DNA of 64,000 nucleotides from Kuschelorhynchus macadamiae (GCA_030620095.1 JAUTXW010000139.1:536501-600500); one strand, 5' to 3'. Numbered from the stretch's first letter, positions 1 through 13,565 are shown. The notes: a model not told the origin generated them from the letters alone. Translations and numbers: made by a program.

Positions 1-2130
1 TATGTTACAAACGATAATGGTTAGGGTTAAGTATAAAAAAAAATAAATTTTGATTTGCCACACGCTGAGTGGCAGCACAATAAATATCTATAAAATGTCT
101 ATTACATCGATTGGGAATATCTTAGATATTACCAATAAAACTGCAGTAAATAGGTAGCGCTACAAAGCCGGCTGCGTTTCACCTTACAGAAATTCTGCAC
201 AGTATGCTATATACTAGACAAGGTGACACCAGTAATTAAATTAATATGCATAAACAGTTTAATTAACAGAAATAGTAATATGTAAAGTACATATTTAAGA
301 CTATATTTTTTCCTTCAGAGTACCGAAAAAAGTGAGTGTGAGTTTGTCAACTATAAACTAGTAAACGTATTTCCAGAACAAATATTAATCCTAAGAAAAG
401 TACAATATATATGTTAAGTTTCCAAATATCATACTACTACTTAGCTAAATACTCTAGTCACTAGTGTAAGGCAGGTAACATCCAAGTGTTCCTCAGTGAT
501 CACTATTTCCTACAGCTCCGCTACGTAGACCGTATCCAAGACATCATGTCTATAACATCAAAAAAAAAGTTCCAAATTCCATAAATAACTAGCAGTTAGG
601 AAACCATGCCAAAACCTTGCTAATGGTTTGTCTTTAAACTTCCAAAATAATCCCAAATGAACTTCAAAGGTTCAACCTTATACAAAAACCCTGAAACAAG
701 AATTGCCATGTAGAAAAATCTCTACAACCAAGTTTGGAATATAATTCCAGACAAGTAGAACAGCACACAATATATACGAGAATATAATACAAAATTCTTA
801 CCTGATTGTAGCTACGAGGTTACCAAAAAAAATTGCTTGATGGGCACCAATGTTAAGATCACCGATGTTAGTTGCACGTAGAAGTAATTAAGACAAAATC
901 GCCATGTAGGCCATAAAGTTGAAACCCAAAATTTACTAAACTATAATATTCAACTTTACTTCGTCAAATCGGATTCTTTTAATCTCCCATTTGGGATGGA
1001 ATTTAGTTAACAATCAAAAAAAAATTCAGAATATCCGAACACCGTCGTTGATAAGACTTGGTGCTAAAAAGAAAGATCTTTTCCTTAGCCTTTCTCACGT
1101 ACACAAAATGGCTTCCATCACACAATATTACGAAACACGGTAAATCTACATATAGTTTTCTACATTCCAAAACATTATTTGAAAAAAACAACTTTTCTCA
1201 GTATCAACAAAATAATGTTGGTACAATAAATCCCCTAAACTAATTAACTTGTCAAATTCCAGTTCGGTTTATAACAAAGGTAGCCTTTATATCCATGAGT
1301 ATTGGAAAAAGATGAAAATATATTATTAGGTGCTCCTCAACTAATCCAAGCTACCCTGTATTTTGCTCAACCAAAGAATAACCATCTAAATTAGTAATAT
1401 TAGCTCGCCGATACATCAAATCAAGGACATATAATAAGAAAGAAAAAGAGAAAGACAATACTTCCACTTCTATCCTTATTTCGACTGCATTATTCTATCG
1501 ATTGAAAGCATATGGTTTTGAACTGATTTATCATAACCCCGTGTAAAAATCTGACAACTGATAAACAATAACAAAGCAAATCTTTGTAGATTTCTAAATA
1601 TATAATAATGAACAAGTTTACCTTACTAATTAATGCAAAATAGTGAACCAAGTTATTAAAGAACATTTGTGTTTAAATTTACGTGTTTGTGAAATTTCCA
1701 AATAAAATGTGATATGTTATTTGACATGTAAACAACAAAATTCTTCTGAACTAACTAATATAAACAAATGGAATCTTAGAATATTAACGCAAGAACACTA
1801 TATACAGGTAGATTTTTGAATCTTCTATTAGACTATCTTATCAGAAACACATGTCACTTCGATTTTAACTTTATCCGTTTGTCTTATATAATATGTATTA
1901 AAAATATTAATTTCTATTAATTGTAAACAACCATTTTATATAAAAAACAGTAATTATATGATAATACAGTCTTCTCTATCAAAAATAAAGTCACAGCGTA
2001 TCTTTTATTTAAAAAATATTAAAATTAAATATAGTTAAAAATGTGTTTTTAATTATAAATTAGAGATATATCTAACAAAATAAAAACGTGTGATTATTAT
2101 ATGTTATCATATATGACCTAATAGAACAAC
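1..2130. other. AT-rich spacer, no gene recognised
   Basis: I see no coding region, RNA gene or clear transposon end in this stretch. The short open frames near 1.0-1.24 kb overlap on opposite strands, lack recognisable motifs and are low in complexity. A CCCCGTGTA string near 1.54 kb recurs in inverted form near 18.24 kb and may be a worn transposon end. Confidence 0.6.
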
Positions 2131-2139
2131 ACCAAAATG

Positions 2140-2560
2140 CAGAACATTGCGTTCGTTTTTCTAGATCCAACGGCGGATAAAAACAATGTAATCAAATCTG
2201 GAGATCAGTTTCTAATAGCTCCATATGGAAAACAAAGACTAGCAAAAAATCTTGATGGATTGAGGTACGATAAATATATAACAATCACAGCTGGATAAGC
2301 ACTTAACACAAATTTTGCTTTACTACCGACATCTGAAGCTTCGAAAAAACATTTATGGATATATCTTCAGATCCTGGACTGGATGGGAAATTCAAAAAGT
2401 GCCTTGGAATCGGACTGGACTAGAAAAAATAATTTGTTGTGCTCTTCGAAGTTATCGAAACCAATAGCCTCCGAGTTTGTGTTGAAAATGATATATTATT
2501 CGTGCAAAGCGGCATATAATTAGCTCTGCAGCTGCAAAAGGTCCAGCATACCGTGCTCCA
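2140..2560 (+). pseudogene. Fragment of a transposon-associated 'LPPT...RVYxQxQxWxG' domain
   Basis: The plus strand reads as one frame with a single internal stop. It contains NLDGLRYDKY, then FALLPTSEASKKHLWIYLQI, then LDWMGNS, and later FVLKMIYYSCKAAY. This order (a GLRYxxY block, a LPPTxxAAxxHxxRVYxQ block, then a Cys-containing tail) matches a domain I know from many uncharacterised invertebrate proteins, often transposon-associated, where the tail continues into a Cys-rich CxC segment. Here the tail has lost most cysteines and no start, promoter or neighbouring enzyme domain is visible. The recognition is from memory of the family pattern. The function of the intact domain is not known to me. 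Confidence 0.4.
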
Positions 2561-2599
2561 GTATTTGACCGAACTACAATGGTATGACATGAGCTAACT

Positions 2600-3500
2600 C
2601 GGGAATTGAGTTAACGAAATTAGTTAACAAGACGCTCAATTTTTTTTGTTCGTATTATTTTTTATTACATATATAAAAATAATTAAAGCGCGTTACCTCC
2701 AAAGAGTCTAAGTGTAAAAATACGAATTTGGAAGTTGTTGATATATTACTATTAAAAAATATTTGCTGTCCTGTGTCTATATTTGTGTATTTTCTTTACA
2801 TTTTTTGTTGTATGTAATCGCTTTCATGATATCACAGAAATTGTAGCAATTTTGAGAATGATTCGGTAATTTTTCAATTTTCTCAAAAGCCTATCTTATA
2901 AACCATAAAGGGGAAAATATAATAGTAGCTTTGTTTTCTGTTTTTTTTTTATACTCTTTAATTTTGCTTTCTTTACTAAAGTACTTTTAGAGTTACTTAT
3001 AGCACGATATAAAAAAATACCGATTTCGAGGTCTTTTGGTCAAACGGACTTTTGGGAATTTAGTATCTTAATAAGGCCCACTAACACTACGCTATTTTGG
3101 TGGTCCCAGCTTTACGGCATTTCCTGTAGGGAGGTGATTTTTCGAATATATACGATGGAACTTCTTCCCGAACTCGCTTTTTACATTAAAGTATGCAGTT
3201 TTCTACTTTAGCACTAGCAAAGCCGGAAGCACAGATGTGTTTAGTAACCACTACACTTTCGAACAATACACTTCTCGTTTCAGTACTATGTTTGTTGTTG
3301 CGTAAATGGGTGTACTTATCTTCATTTTGTTTACTTTGCAATTTTGCGACATTTACAGTTCAATATGTAAAAATAGACTAATTTCAAAACAACCACCTAA
3401 GTAAACTAATTACAGCCATTTACACTGATTATTCGTAAATATGAGGAGGGGTGCAGGTACCTAACACTTTTAGTTTTTGCTTCATGCATTTATTCCATTT
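2600..3500. other. AT-rich spacer
   Basis: Nothing recognisable. The 62-residue open frame at 3193-3381 has no homology signal I can name and probably arises by chance. Confidence 0.55.
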
Positions 3501-3503
3501 ACT

Positions 3504-5452
3504 CAGGTTGTCCGAGGATAAAATCTTTGAGGTATAAATAGTAGAAGCAAAAATAATGCTAGTTTCTGATATAAAATTTTCCCCTAAACTGCTCACCAAC
3601 TGAGATATTCTTTCTTAAAACAGGGATCTGGAAAACAAGTTTTCCAAATAATTTGGTATCGTTTGACATAACTTCATAATATTTGGGTAACTGATGTAAT
3701 AGAGGCATACGATTTTGATCTGCGTAAATATATTAAAATAAAATTTGGTGACTTCTGATTGACATCGAATAGTGAAAGATTTTAACAAAAATGTACTTAT
3801 CAGTAAAGGCATAACGTCAATATTGTCCTAAAATTATACAAAATTATTGTTTCAAGCATGTATCCATTGCATGTTATTTAGTTGAAAACCCTATACGTTA
3901 GGCACCTCCAAGTCCGATACATTATCTCGCCTGCCAAGCTGTGGGCTTCGTTACTCTTAACACTAGAAGTGGGTTATTTCTTATCTGTTCGAAGTGGAGA
4001 ATAATTGAGGTGGCTGTTCCTGTAAAAATTCTAAATACAATGGTACATTTAATCTTGGTGGTAATATAAATAAACCTATTAAATTGTCTCTAATTATTAT
4101 TATTATTCCTCTTTGAATAAATCCTGCTTCGTCTGTGTATTAAATATAATTAATAAAGCGATATTATCAATGTGCAAATTGCAGCCTGGCAGGGAAGTAA
4201 TTTGGCGTAAGAGCTTGCACTTTTTGAAGGTGAAAGAGATGGAGAAGTTGTTCATGAAACGTTCTATGTACAGTTGACTTTGTAGTATTGTACTAGACTG
4301 CGAGATTTTTGAGGTTAACGGACAGATGCAGTTCTACAACATTTAAAAGGTTTTTCCTTCAGGTCAACAGTACCAGCAGTTCTCTGATTGCCGCAGTTAG
4401 CCTTTTTGGGTATAAAGTACCTAAAATACACTGTCGTTGCTATTTTTCAAATAATATTCATGGAGCACACATTTTTATGAGTTTCTCTTAAAACCGTCGC
4501 TCTACCCGTTCGAAAGTCTTTCTATCCGAAATTCGGCGATTAGGAAATCGATCACCATATAACCGTCTGGCTTCCAAAGCATTTGAGGAAGCGAGTCCAT
4601 ACATCAAATGCATGTTCGCTAACTCGTTAAATGTGTATTTTGTAATAGCAGATAATTGATTTGAAAATTATTTCACAAAATGTTATTAGTAAATGATGTT
4701 AGTATTATAACGTCAATCAATTAAAACGTCATCGATCAGACATTACCGACAATGCAAATTTTCAGGTAAAACAATTTAACTACGAGGGACGAGTTGGTGG
4801 CTCAAATTAACCTCCACTGCGAACAAATAAGAAATAACCCAATGCTAGTGTTAAGAGTAACACAGTCCACAGTTTGATCGGCAGACTTGGAAGTACCCAT
4901 GTAGAATCAACCTATAGGTTATTCAATTAAATAACATAAAACGCATACATGTTTGGAACAATAATTTTGTATAATTTTTGTACAATAATAACTCTATGTC
5001 TTTACTGATAAGTGCATTTTTGTCAGGATCTGTCGGATCTCGGTGACTTCGAATGCAAATTTTCAGGTAAATCAATTTAACTTCTTAAATGCAGTGTTTC
5101 ATGAATAACCGTTTTTAAGGAGGACCTTTTATCTTTAAAAATGTCTGAGCTCAAAAAAAATCTTTTTAAAGATCTTTACGAAGATAAAAATTTTGTAGTA
5201 AAAAAATTTATAAATAGTTCTTTCTCGACCCTCCCCCCTCACCGTTCCTCTACTTTTGACTCTTAACATGTTTCTAAGTAGCTTAAGCTATTACATCAAA
5301 TTGTTTGGAAAACTTGTTTTAGATTCCTATTTTAAGAACAAATATCTCAATTGGTGACCACCTTAGGAGAACATTTTATATGACAAACTAACATTATTTT
5401 TGCTTGTTCTATTTATATCTCAGAGATTTCTCACATATTCTGGGATATCCTG
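3504..5452. mobile_element. Decayed mariner-like element with long terminal inverted repeats
   Basis: The segment 3504-4030 reappears in reverse complement at about 4790-5452, diverged but colinear over more than 500 bp. Landmarks present in both arms include ACAAGTTTTCCAAA, TTATACAAAATTATTGTT, GTTACTCTTAACACTAG and GGGTTATTTCTTAT. The outer ends are CAGGTTGTCC and, in reverse complement, CAGGATATCC, resembling the CAGGGTGTCC end of the intact mariner-type element at 52.3 kb, with TA just outside the right end. The 760-bp interior has no intact frame. It is either a dead autonomous copy or a non-autonomous derivative. Boundaries are from visual alignment only. Confidence 0.6.
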
Positions 5453-5459
5453 TATTTAT

Positions 5460-8400
5460 CTATTACCCGCATTGCTTGCTTGGTTAGGGATAAATAGTGG
5501 CGTGGCAAATAGGCATTTAAGCAGATAAATATAAAAATGCCATAGCGAGCTGTCGATAAACTGCGTAAAAATTCTTCGTGTGGTGGATTGACACACGGCA
5601 ATTTGGCTTTTAAATTCATATTCTACGTATTTAAAGACATCTTAAAGAAAATTGATTAAGATAACATAAGATCGATAAAACCGTCTCATAGGAATTTATG
5701 GGGCCTCGACCTCTTTCAATGCCCCAAACATTTTATGTGACGACAGTAGGCTTTTTGCATTTTTTCATATGTGTCATTATTTTAGAGTTATTTAGTAAAA
5801 TAGTCTTCCTTACATATAAATAAACAATTAACACTACAAAAATATTTAAATACGAATAAAATGTAACATTCTAAATATTAAGCAAATCTAAGTTCAATAC
5901 TTAAATAAAATATCGCTAGTTTTATCTAGAAATTCAATCCCCTTTTTCCCTCTAGGCTCGTACGCCAATGACCGATGTCAAAGTTGAGGGGATCAAAATA
6001 ATCACATTTTAAATTTACACATAGCACTAAAATTTAAAAGTGGCCTTATGAAAAGTTGTTTTTTCCAATCACCCAATATATTACAAAACAATCTTAACAA
6101 ATTAAATGAATACTACTTGCTTTTCAACTAAGTACAAATCATACAAAAAGCAAGAAAAAATAGTTAAAAGGGAAAAGATAATCCAAATTAAATTTTGTCA
6201 TCAAGTAAGCCTTGCAAATCTCGATATTGTGAAATTTAATCTTTTCACAGACGTCTTTATTACACCCTGTATAAAAAACTGGCTAAAACAATTTGCGTCT
6301 TTAACATATCCAAAATTGAATCAAAATATAAAAAAAGAAAACGAAAAAGTTTGAAAATTGACAAAAAATTAGTCATCCCACTTAGAAGTGTGACCACTCT
6401 ATATGCTAGTAAAAGTAAGAATAGGTACTTCCCTTTTAAATACTGAGCCTGCAACTTGAAATATATGGTAGATTAAATATAGTCAAATTTATTTTTTCTG
6501 TAAAATAAATAGTTAATGTCCGTGGTTTGTCCGCAGATGGCGACGTTTTAAGAAATTTATAAATTTACCATAACATAATATGTTACAATCAGTTTTTTTC
6601 ACAAAAAGAGTTTTTCAGTTGAGTAATTGCGAAATATTTTTTGCATAATTTTCTGCAAATATAGTTTAAATGATAAATGCCTAATGATAACTATATATAC
6701 ATTCATGTTACCCTATATTTTGAATCCAGAACAAAATTTAGCGAACATCAGAAAAATTGCCTTAGTTTGACGCATGAAATGCTCCGAAACATTAGCGGTT
6801 ATCATTTTCAACATTTTATAAAAAAAAATAAAAAAAAACAATTTTTAACACTAGAAGTGAAATTCTTTCAATAATTTCTTACTTGAAAACGGGTCGAGGT
6901 AGAGACCACCAGTTTGCGCAGAAATTTTTCTGTTATAAACGGCTTCAGAATAAGGTAAAATTCGATATAAGGCTTCATTTAAAATTCAAAAGATCAACCC
7001 CTTCTCCCGGAGGTAGGGGTAAAGAGGTTAAAGATGTTAAACAGCCTAAAACATTGATTTGATAGTATACGTGCAACTTCCAAAAATTTACATTTTTTCA
7101 TCTTTGCTAGTAGATCCTACTCAAGATATTAGCCCGTAATAAGACTTCTTCTTATTTCTTATTTACCAGCCTTCATAAAGTTTTAGACTTATTGGATGAG
7201 GTATTTAAAATGTTACTGATGAGTTGATTGTCTCTTTTTCTTTTTTAAATAGTTTATAAGGCTCGTGAAATTGTATATTCTTACTAGTTTTCCTTCGCCA
7301 ATTCATACCTTTTAAATTAATTATCTAACCGTTTATTAAGCTACACCGAAAATTTTATTTTATTATTTAAATATCTTACATCATTTTCCATAATTAGACA
7401 TGCCACTCCAAAGCACCACAACACGGAATTCGTAAAAATCATCATATACTCGTATGTTGTTTATATCGGTAGAATCTACAGTATTGTTAATAGAGTAATT
7501 ATTTACACTAAACCTAGTATCAAACTTGGGCACTGATTCCTGATTTACTGACCTAAAAAACCTTTGTTTATTCTGGGGCTCTATTTCCTTATTTGGTACA
7601 GCAAGACGAAAATTTAGCATTTGTGAAAACTCGTCAGAAAAACAAGGATCAGCATTTCAAATTCCTATAACTAGTAGAGTATTGTTTACAATTAGATAGT
7701 CGATACTAATAATTCTGTATTTGTTTTAGTATATCAATCATTTATACAAAATTTCCGATGTCTAAACAGAGTCTTTTTTGATATTCAGCTCGCGTCCATG
7801 GTTCTTAAACACCCATACGGCAAACGACATTTATCAAGTGGCAACACTAATTTTATTCATGCGAAATACATGCGAACAGTAATGGCGATACTTTGTATTT
7901 ACGACCATACAGGAGTAACAGATTCTCTCAGAACAACATGTAAATTTTATTGGATTTAATTATTATTGTGTATGTTTGGAAAACTGGCTGTTCTTTATGT
8001 GCAGCGTATTTGTTTGAAGGCAACCCGGTGAGAATGCTGGTTGTTTAGTACAGATAGGTTTATTTTATCTTCTCGATGGACCATGTCTGCAATAGTAGGA
8101 ATTCTGTTTATTATCTGTGGGAACTAATACTTATATCAGGATTTATAGGTTAGATTTGATAATCTGTTGCACTTAACCTGATGTTTTTTATTGCTCATTA
8201 TTTTTCTGTTTAAATAGTTTATGCCCAACTAACTTACATTAAGTTCATTATAGGGAAACTAACTAACTAAGAACTCACTAGTTAAAAAATTATATAACCA
8301 ATTATCTATGAAATTTAAATATAATTATTTCCTATCTTTTTCTTTAATACTCTTCTAAATTTAATCAAATTTTTCATATCTTTTATTTTTTTTGGAATTC

Positions 8401-9620
8401 CATTGTGAATATTTATTCCTTCATAAACTAAAAATCTTTTTCCAAAATTATTTTTAACTTTTATCGTTTGTATTTGGTTATGTTGTCTAGCTTGATGGCA
8501 ATGTAATGAAGAAATGTTTTTAAAACTACTGAATGTTTATCTTTAATAAATTAGTGAAAAATAAATATATATTAAAGAAAATTCCTAATTTTAAATAAAA
8601 TTCAGTGTAATATATGATCCTTTCATAATAATTTTCATTTGTTTAAAAATCATTTGAAGATTTTTATAAAAAATCTTACACAGTTTCGAGTATTACTTCA
8701 AGAATCAAAAAAAATTTTTAGAATATATTTAGAAACAAAATAAAGTTTGAGAAAAAGATAAGTGGATATATTTACCGGCCGCCTAAATTTGATTATTTAC
8801 ATTGTTTAAATAACTTGGAAGACTGCATAACTAAATTTTTTTTCACGTAGTGAGAAATTGTTTGGCATGATGAGGACATTTTAGTGTAAATATGTATGAA
8901 ATTGAATTAACAATTACAACCTCTCTTTGACATTTAACTGAGTCTTTTGGGTTTAGAAAACGATAAACTTTTCGACAAGCGTAACGGTCGTAGGGCATTC
9001 CCCCACTGATCTAATGTTTTCAAAATCCGATGATATGCTGAGTACTGATGTTATTGATATTCAAGTTTCTAATTATATGTGCCTTACATTCCTTGGTAAA
9101 ACATGTATTATATTGACGATATTGACGAAAAAGTAAACTTCTAACAAATAATATTCTACAATTATTTGATAATGATCCCACTTAAGAAATGTAAAAGTTA
9201 AAAAAACGTCGATTACATGTAACATACGATTAATGCAAAAATCAAGAAACTTTGCTTTAAATCGCTTTCGAAGTACTAAAAATCCAGAACATGAAAAATA
9301 TTACAAATAGTTGCACAATTTTACTACCAGTGCAATAAGGACGGAAAAAAGCATATTTAAATTTACAATTTCGAAATATTAGCACTTCTAGAAAATTTAG
9401 AAAAACTGAATATTGCAATAAACAATACGATCACTTAATTAACACTTATAGGATAAACACAATTGTTAGAAATACATTTTCACTTAACCCTGTTACCGCT
9501 AATAAAATTCTGAAGATTGTAAAGACTGTTGAGTCTAGAGCTTTTGCTTTAAATCACGTTAGTATAACTCTCATATATAGCTGTTGTCCTTATATTATTC
9601 CATTCGTTAGACATATAAAA
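5460..9620. other. AT-rich spacer
   Basis: No gene recognised. An open frame at 7381-7620 on the minus strand (79 codons) has mixed composition but no motif I can place. At 6262-6272 the string ACACCCTGTAT looks like a solitary mariner-type end. The remainder is low-complexity AT-rich sequence. Confidence 0.5.
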
Positions 9621-9639
9621 ATGATTTAAAAGAAATTAT

Positions 9640-10340
9640 AATTTCTCCTCGAATGGAAAAATCTTAAGGTTCTTCTGCTCCCAATAGTAGAAAACTCCAT
9701 CAGCTTTAAATATTTCCTATCAATACCTATGTTACCTATGATAGGGCAAATCACGTAGAAATCTACTTCTGTCTCTTTTTCAATAAGATCTTGAAAAAAT
9801 GTAGGAAAAAGCAAGTGCAAACTTTTTTAACTAATGGTAATATACTTCCCGAAAAGCAGTGCGAATTTCGTGCATGTTATAGCTTTGTTAGGTGACGGAT
9901 TGCATTTTTGAGGAGCTAAATAATAATCGGGCCAGTGTTTTATTTCTGTTAGATTATAGTAAGGCATTTGATATGCGAAATAATACAACTCTCGCAGCTT
10001 TGTTGCATTATTATGGTTTTTCAGAAACTGCTATATAAGTTTTAACTTCCTTTTTAGCAGATCGTTTCCAGCAATTTGACTGGGGTCAGTATTGTATTCA
10101 ATTTATACATCTAGCTTTTCTAAAAAACTGATATACTATCATAATATCATCTTTATGCTGACGATACCTTATTTCTCATTAAGTCCTTCCAATCCTCAAT
10201 TTGAATACGATATCATCAACCATGACTTAAAAGCAATATACGATATTTCAAAGAAACATTCGTTATAGATCTATCCCAAAAAGTCAGTTGCATTGTTGTT
10301 TGGTGGTGAACCTTTCAGAATGAACATATTAAATTAAATA
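9640..10340 (+). pseudogene. Non-LTR retrotransposon (LINE) reverse transcriptase relic
   Basis: Several RT landmarks lie in order on the plus strand, in shifting frames. ILPEKQCEFRACYS (about 9.84-9.88 kb) matches the LPExQxGFRxxxS block. LLDYSKAFD (about 9.94-9.97 kb) is RT motif A with its catalytic Asp. HYYGFSETAI follows, then FLADRFQ, then LYADDTLFL (10.15-10.18 kb), the YADD catalytic box. The order and wording fit jockey, CR1 or I-type LINEs. Frameshifts and stops make it dead. I see no endonuclease domain and no poly(A) end, so it is an internal fragment. Confidence 0.7.
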
Positions 10341-10682
10341 AAACGTAAAATTATGTTTCAAGATTCTGGCAGAAATCTGAGACCCCTAAGACTAATTTAA
10401 AAAACATATTGCCTCAAACCTGAGGATCGTTTATGGTACTCTCAAGATAATTTTTTGCCACAGACATTTTTTTAAGCTAAAACACTAAAAAGTGCTTTGC
10501 GGCTGTTTGATTTTTTCTTTGTTTAATTCTTGCGATAAAACAAATAAAAAGTTGGCTTAATATGTATAAGCGTCGAGTACTACAGTCTATTTGTTGTACT
10601 TAAAAATTGTAAAATATAAATCCAAGCCATATTTATTTCTTTAATTTATTAACCGGAAATTCCCAATTGATTTACAATCATA

Positions 10683-10802
<120 letters not shown>

Positions 10803-10830
10803 TTTGGCGAAATGAAACTACGCTATCTTC

Positions 10831-10868
10831 TTGACGTTTCGCCCGTGCTAGCAGGCTTTTTCAAAAGT
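10831..10868 (-). ncRNA. Hammerhead-ribozyme-like relic of a PLE pseudo-LTR
   Basis: On the minus strand the sequence runs TTGAAAAAGCC, a short hairpin, then GGGCGAAACGTCAA. This keeps the GAAAC plus GUC half of a hammerhead core behind a GCC/GGC stem II, but the CUGANGA half is degenerate. It is paired in inverted orientation with the better copy at 11127-11162, and TA microsatellites lie outside both. It is probably inactive. Confidence 0.4.
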
Positions 10869-11126
10869 TTGTTTAGTTATTTTTCATGGCAACCTACAAG
10901 TATTTAAAAACGTAATATTGACAAATATAAAAAGAGAAAAAAATGCTGTAAATGACAAGCAAGGCGTTAAAAAGTCAAATTTATTATAATTTAATCTACG
11001 TAAAACAACAAAATGTATACAGGCATGGTACACAAATATTTTTTTAATTTCCCAATACATTCCAAACCGTTATCTTGAATTACTGATTCTACTTATAGAT
11101 TAAATTAATTAAACAGAAATACATAT

Positions 11127-11162
11127 TTTGAAAAAGCCTGAAATGGACAGGCGAAACGTCAA
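11127..11162 (+). ncRNA. Hammerhead-ribozyme-like relic, intact stem II
   Basis: TTGAAAAA is followed by a 5-bp stem II (GCCTG pairing with CAGGC around a 7-nt loop), then GAAAC and GTC. The right half of the hammerhead core is exact. The left half (normally CUGANGA) reads UUGAAAA. PLE pseudo-LTRs are known to carry such motifs. A (TA)n tract begins about 95 bp downstream. Confidence 0.45.
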
Positions 11163-11254
11163 TTAAAGTTTTTTTGTTTCAATCCATGAAACTAATCTCA
11201 AGAAAGTACTTGATGTTTATAAATTGTAAGGTTCAAGAAGAGAAATATAAAAGA

Positions 11255-11258
<4 letters not shown>

Positions 11259-11302
<44 letters not shown>
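11259..11302. repeat. (TA)n microsatellite
   Basis: About 44 bp of TA repeat. A minus-strand PLE-like terminal segment starts immediately to its right. Confidence 0.95.
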
Positions 11303-11306
<4 letters not shown>

Positions 11307-11760
11307 TTTTTGGGATGACCGGTCCAAAGCAAATGAAATTTGGCTAACTATAGACACGTTTTTCTGATTCAAGGTCTTCATCAGTGCAGTCAACTAATTG
11401 AAAAACGAGTACAACTAGCGCCAAAACTAATACACAAACCACACCAGAGTCACTAACAGGAGCAAAACCGACATTTGTAGTTACAAAGAGAACATCCGAA
11501 ATCTTTGCCGAACTTGATACTCTATTATTACGGAGCAGCATATAGCCACTTGTGGCGTACTATATGTATAATACAGATTGGATTGCATACTATATACTAG
11601 CTCTTGCGCGTTAATTTTTCCTACTTTTGATTTATCACTCTTGCGTTATGTGTTTCGCCACAAGTGGATATATGCTGCTCCTGGTAATAGAGTAGTCCGG
11701 CGAAGATTTCGGATGTTCTCTTAGTAACCACAAATTAGGTTCTGCTCCTGTTGATGATAT
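11303..11760. mobile_element. Inverted pair of PLE-like terminal fragments
   Basis: The minus-strand arm (about 11303-11556) contains, in reverse complement, CACTGATGAAGACCTTG followed by CAGAAAAACGTGTC, a degenerate hammerhead order (CUGAUGA, weak stem II, AAAAACGUGUC). Its inner part (GCCACAAGTGG, then GAAGATTTCGGATGTTCTCT in the other copy's wording) recurs in plus orientation at about 11657-11752, giving an inverted pair around 11.6 kb. The minus arm ends directly at the TA tract. This inverted, 5'-truncated geometry matches the large PLE at 18.5 kb. The 65-codon frame at 11344-11541 lies inside the arm and is not a gene I recognise. Confidence 0.45.
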
Positions 11761-11825
11761 GTATTTTTTGACCACTTAGAGGATGTGGTTGTCGAGCGTT
11801 ATCTAAATTTTTTTTGGGCACCTAA

Positions 11826-12110
11826 TATTTTTCGTCTTATATTTAAACCCTGGCGTTCCCATACCAAGTTTTGAATATGTTCTCAAGTGCCAGAGTAAAC
11901 CGTTCTGTGATAGCCCATTGTCTAATACATCTCTGGGTAGGTGTCCAATTGGCCTTTAGTCTTCTTTTATTTTGATACGTATAGTAGCATTCGTATATAT
12001 GTATCTGATGATATTCGTATCTCAAGTTTATTCTTGCTTTGTTTATTGCCTCTATTACTTCCCAGATTCCTATGGAGTCAAAAGTTTTCTTGTAGTCGAG
12101 TTTTCGCCTA
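11826..12110 (-). pseudogene. LINE reverse transcriptase relic, RTE-like wording
   Basis: On the minus strand the blocks YKKTFDSIGIWEVIEAINKA, ARINLRY and, further on, FTLALENIFK and MGTPGFKY appear in order with frame changes. They match the DYxKAFDSVxxxxxxxAL block and the FxLxLExxFxxL block of RTE-type and related LINE RTs, which is motif A through the start of motif C. The motif A Asp-containing KAFD is preserved as KTFD. No YADD box or endonuclease follows. The clade assignment is by pattern only. Confidence 0.55.
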
Positions 12111-12249
12111 GTCCGTTAAAGCCAGATATAGCGGAATGTTGTATTGCGTGCGGTTTCAAGGTGTTAATTCTCAAATCAGATAATGTTTATTTTATTGGAA
12201 AATGTATACGGAGTCGTTTATTGTTTGTTAACTATACACAATAATTTAA

Positions 12250-13565
12250 AAAATAACTGAATATGCTAAACCTAAAATTGAACGCAACATTGGGGTATTG
12301 TGTCAAATAGATTTATTTGTGGTATAATTCAATAATGCACAAAGCTTTTTAAAGAACTGTTAAGTTTGGTCTAAGCCAATTTTTACAAAAACTTGAAGTA
12401 ATACGTATTTTGCCCTTGTGAGGAACCTTACACAATTGCAAAACGAAAAGTGCATTATATAATAAATATTTAATTTGATCATGAACATTAATTATTATTA
12501 TTCTAATAAAATTGTTTGAGAGTTCAAAAGATAGATTTAAAAAAATTGTTCTTTGGTTGCTTTAATTGCTCTTGACATATTTTTAAACTTATGTTTGTAA
12601 CTTCATCATATGAATCCACAATTCCCGTACCAAAAAATATATTAAATTCAAACGACAAAAATTATCTGGAAGAGTTATGCAATAATCCGAATCCCCCTTA
12701 ATCTATCCGCGTGTTCCAGAAAGTTTTAACCGTATTTACGGCCCTCTGAGGACTTGAATCGTTTGGGAGATAGAGCGACCTAGAGCGACCCACCGTTGCA
12801 CTTCATCATTTTCTCTGTTATCGGCTTTGTTCTTGATTAATTTTAATTATTTGGGGAGTAGTTATAATGAATGTCATTCGAGAGATAGCCGGAAGTTGTG
12901 TGACGGAATATATAAAGTTGCGAAGATAAGAGACAAGTAATTGATTTTAATTATTGAGGATTTTGCTCATACGTAGTAAAAAACTTTTCGTGATATTGAG
13001 GATGTAAAGTATTTTTGGTGCAGGATTAGTTTGCAGACATATTAAGAAACATATTTATTTAGTGCCCAAATTTCAAAGTTGAACGCTTTAATTAAGACCA
13101 TTTATTATTATTCCTTAATTTTTGGTAACTTATTAAACTGCAAACTTCTGGATATCTGCAACTGATGTACTAAAATAATAATAATAATAATAATAATTGT
13201 TGTCTTCTATGGAACTAATACCTAAAAAGGAAAAAAAATTAAGAAAGGGATTAAACAACTTGGTATACCATACAATACTTACCGATTAATGCTCTCCTTT
13301 CAGGAACCGTAGATTCTGGGTGCAGATCTTAACAGATTAGCCGATCTGTATGTCAATCCAAAAAGAAACCTGCCGAAAAAAAATAATAATAATAGTTATA
13401 ATAATACTAAATATAACAATACTTATAAAAATGATACAGACACAACTGTTTTAGCTACGTATAATAATTGTGGTATTGTTGTTAAGCCATTCATTTGCTA
13501 AAATAATTTGTCAAAAAATTGCAACGTTGCAAATGCTATTAATTACATATGAGTTATTTTTTAGA
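12250..13565. other. Spacer with (AAT)n tract
   Basis: No gene recognised. An (AAT)n microsatellite lies at 13175-13197. A short direct duplication of TAGAGCGACC occurs near 12.77-12.79 kb. The stretch 13.2-13.38 kb reads as a short Lys-rich frame but carries no motif I can name. Confidence 0.5.
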
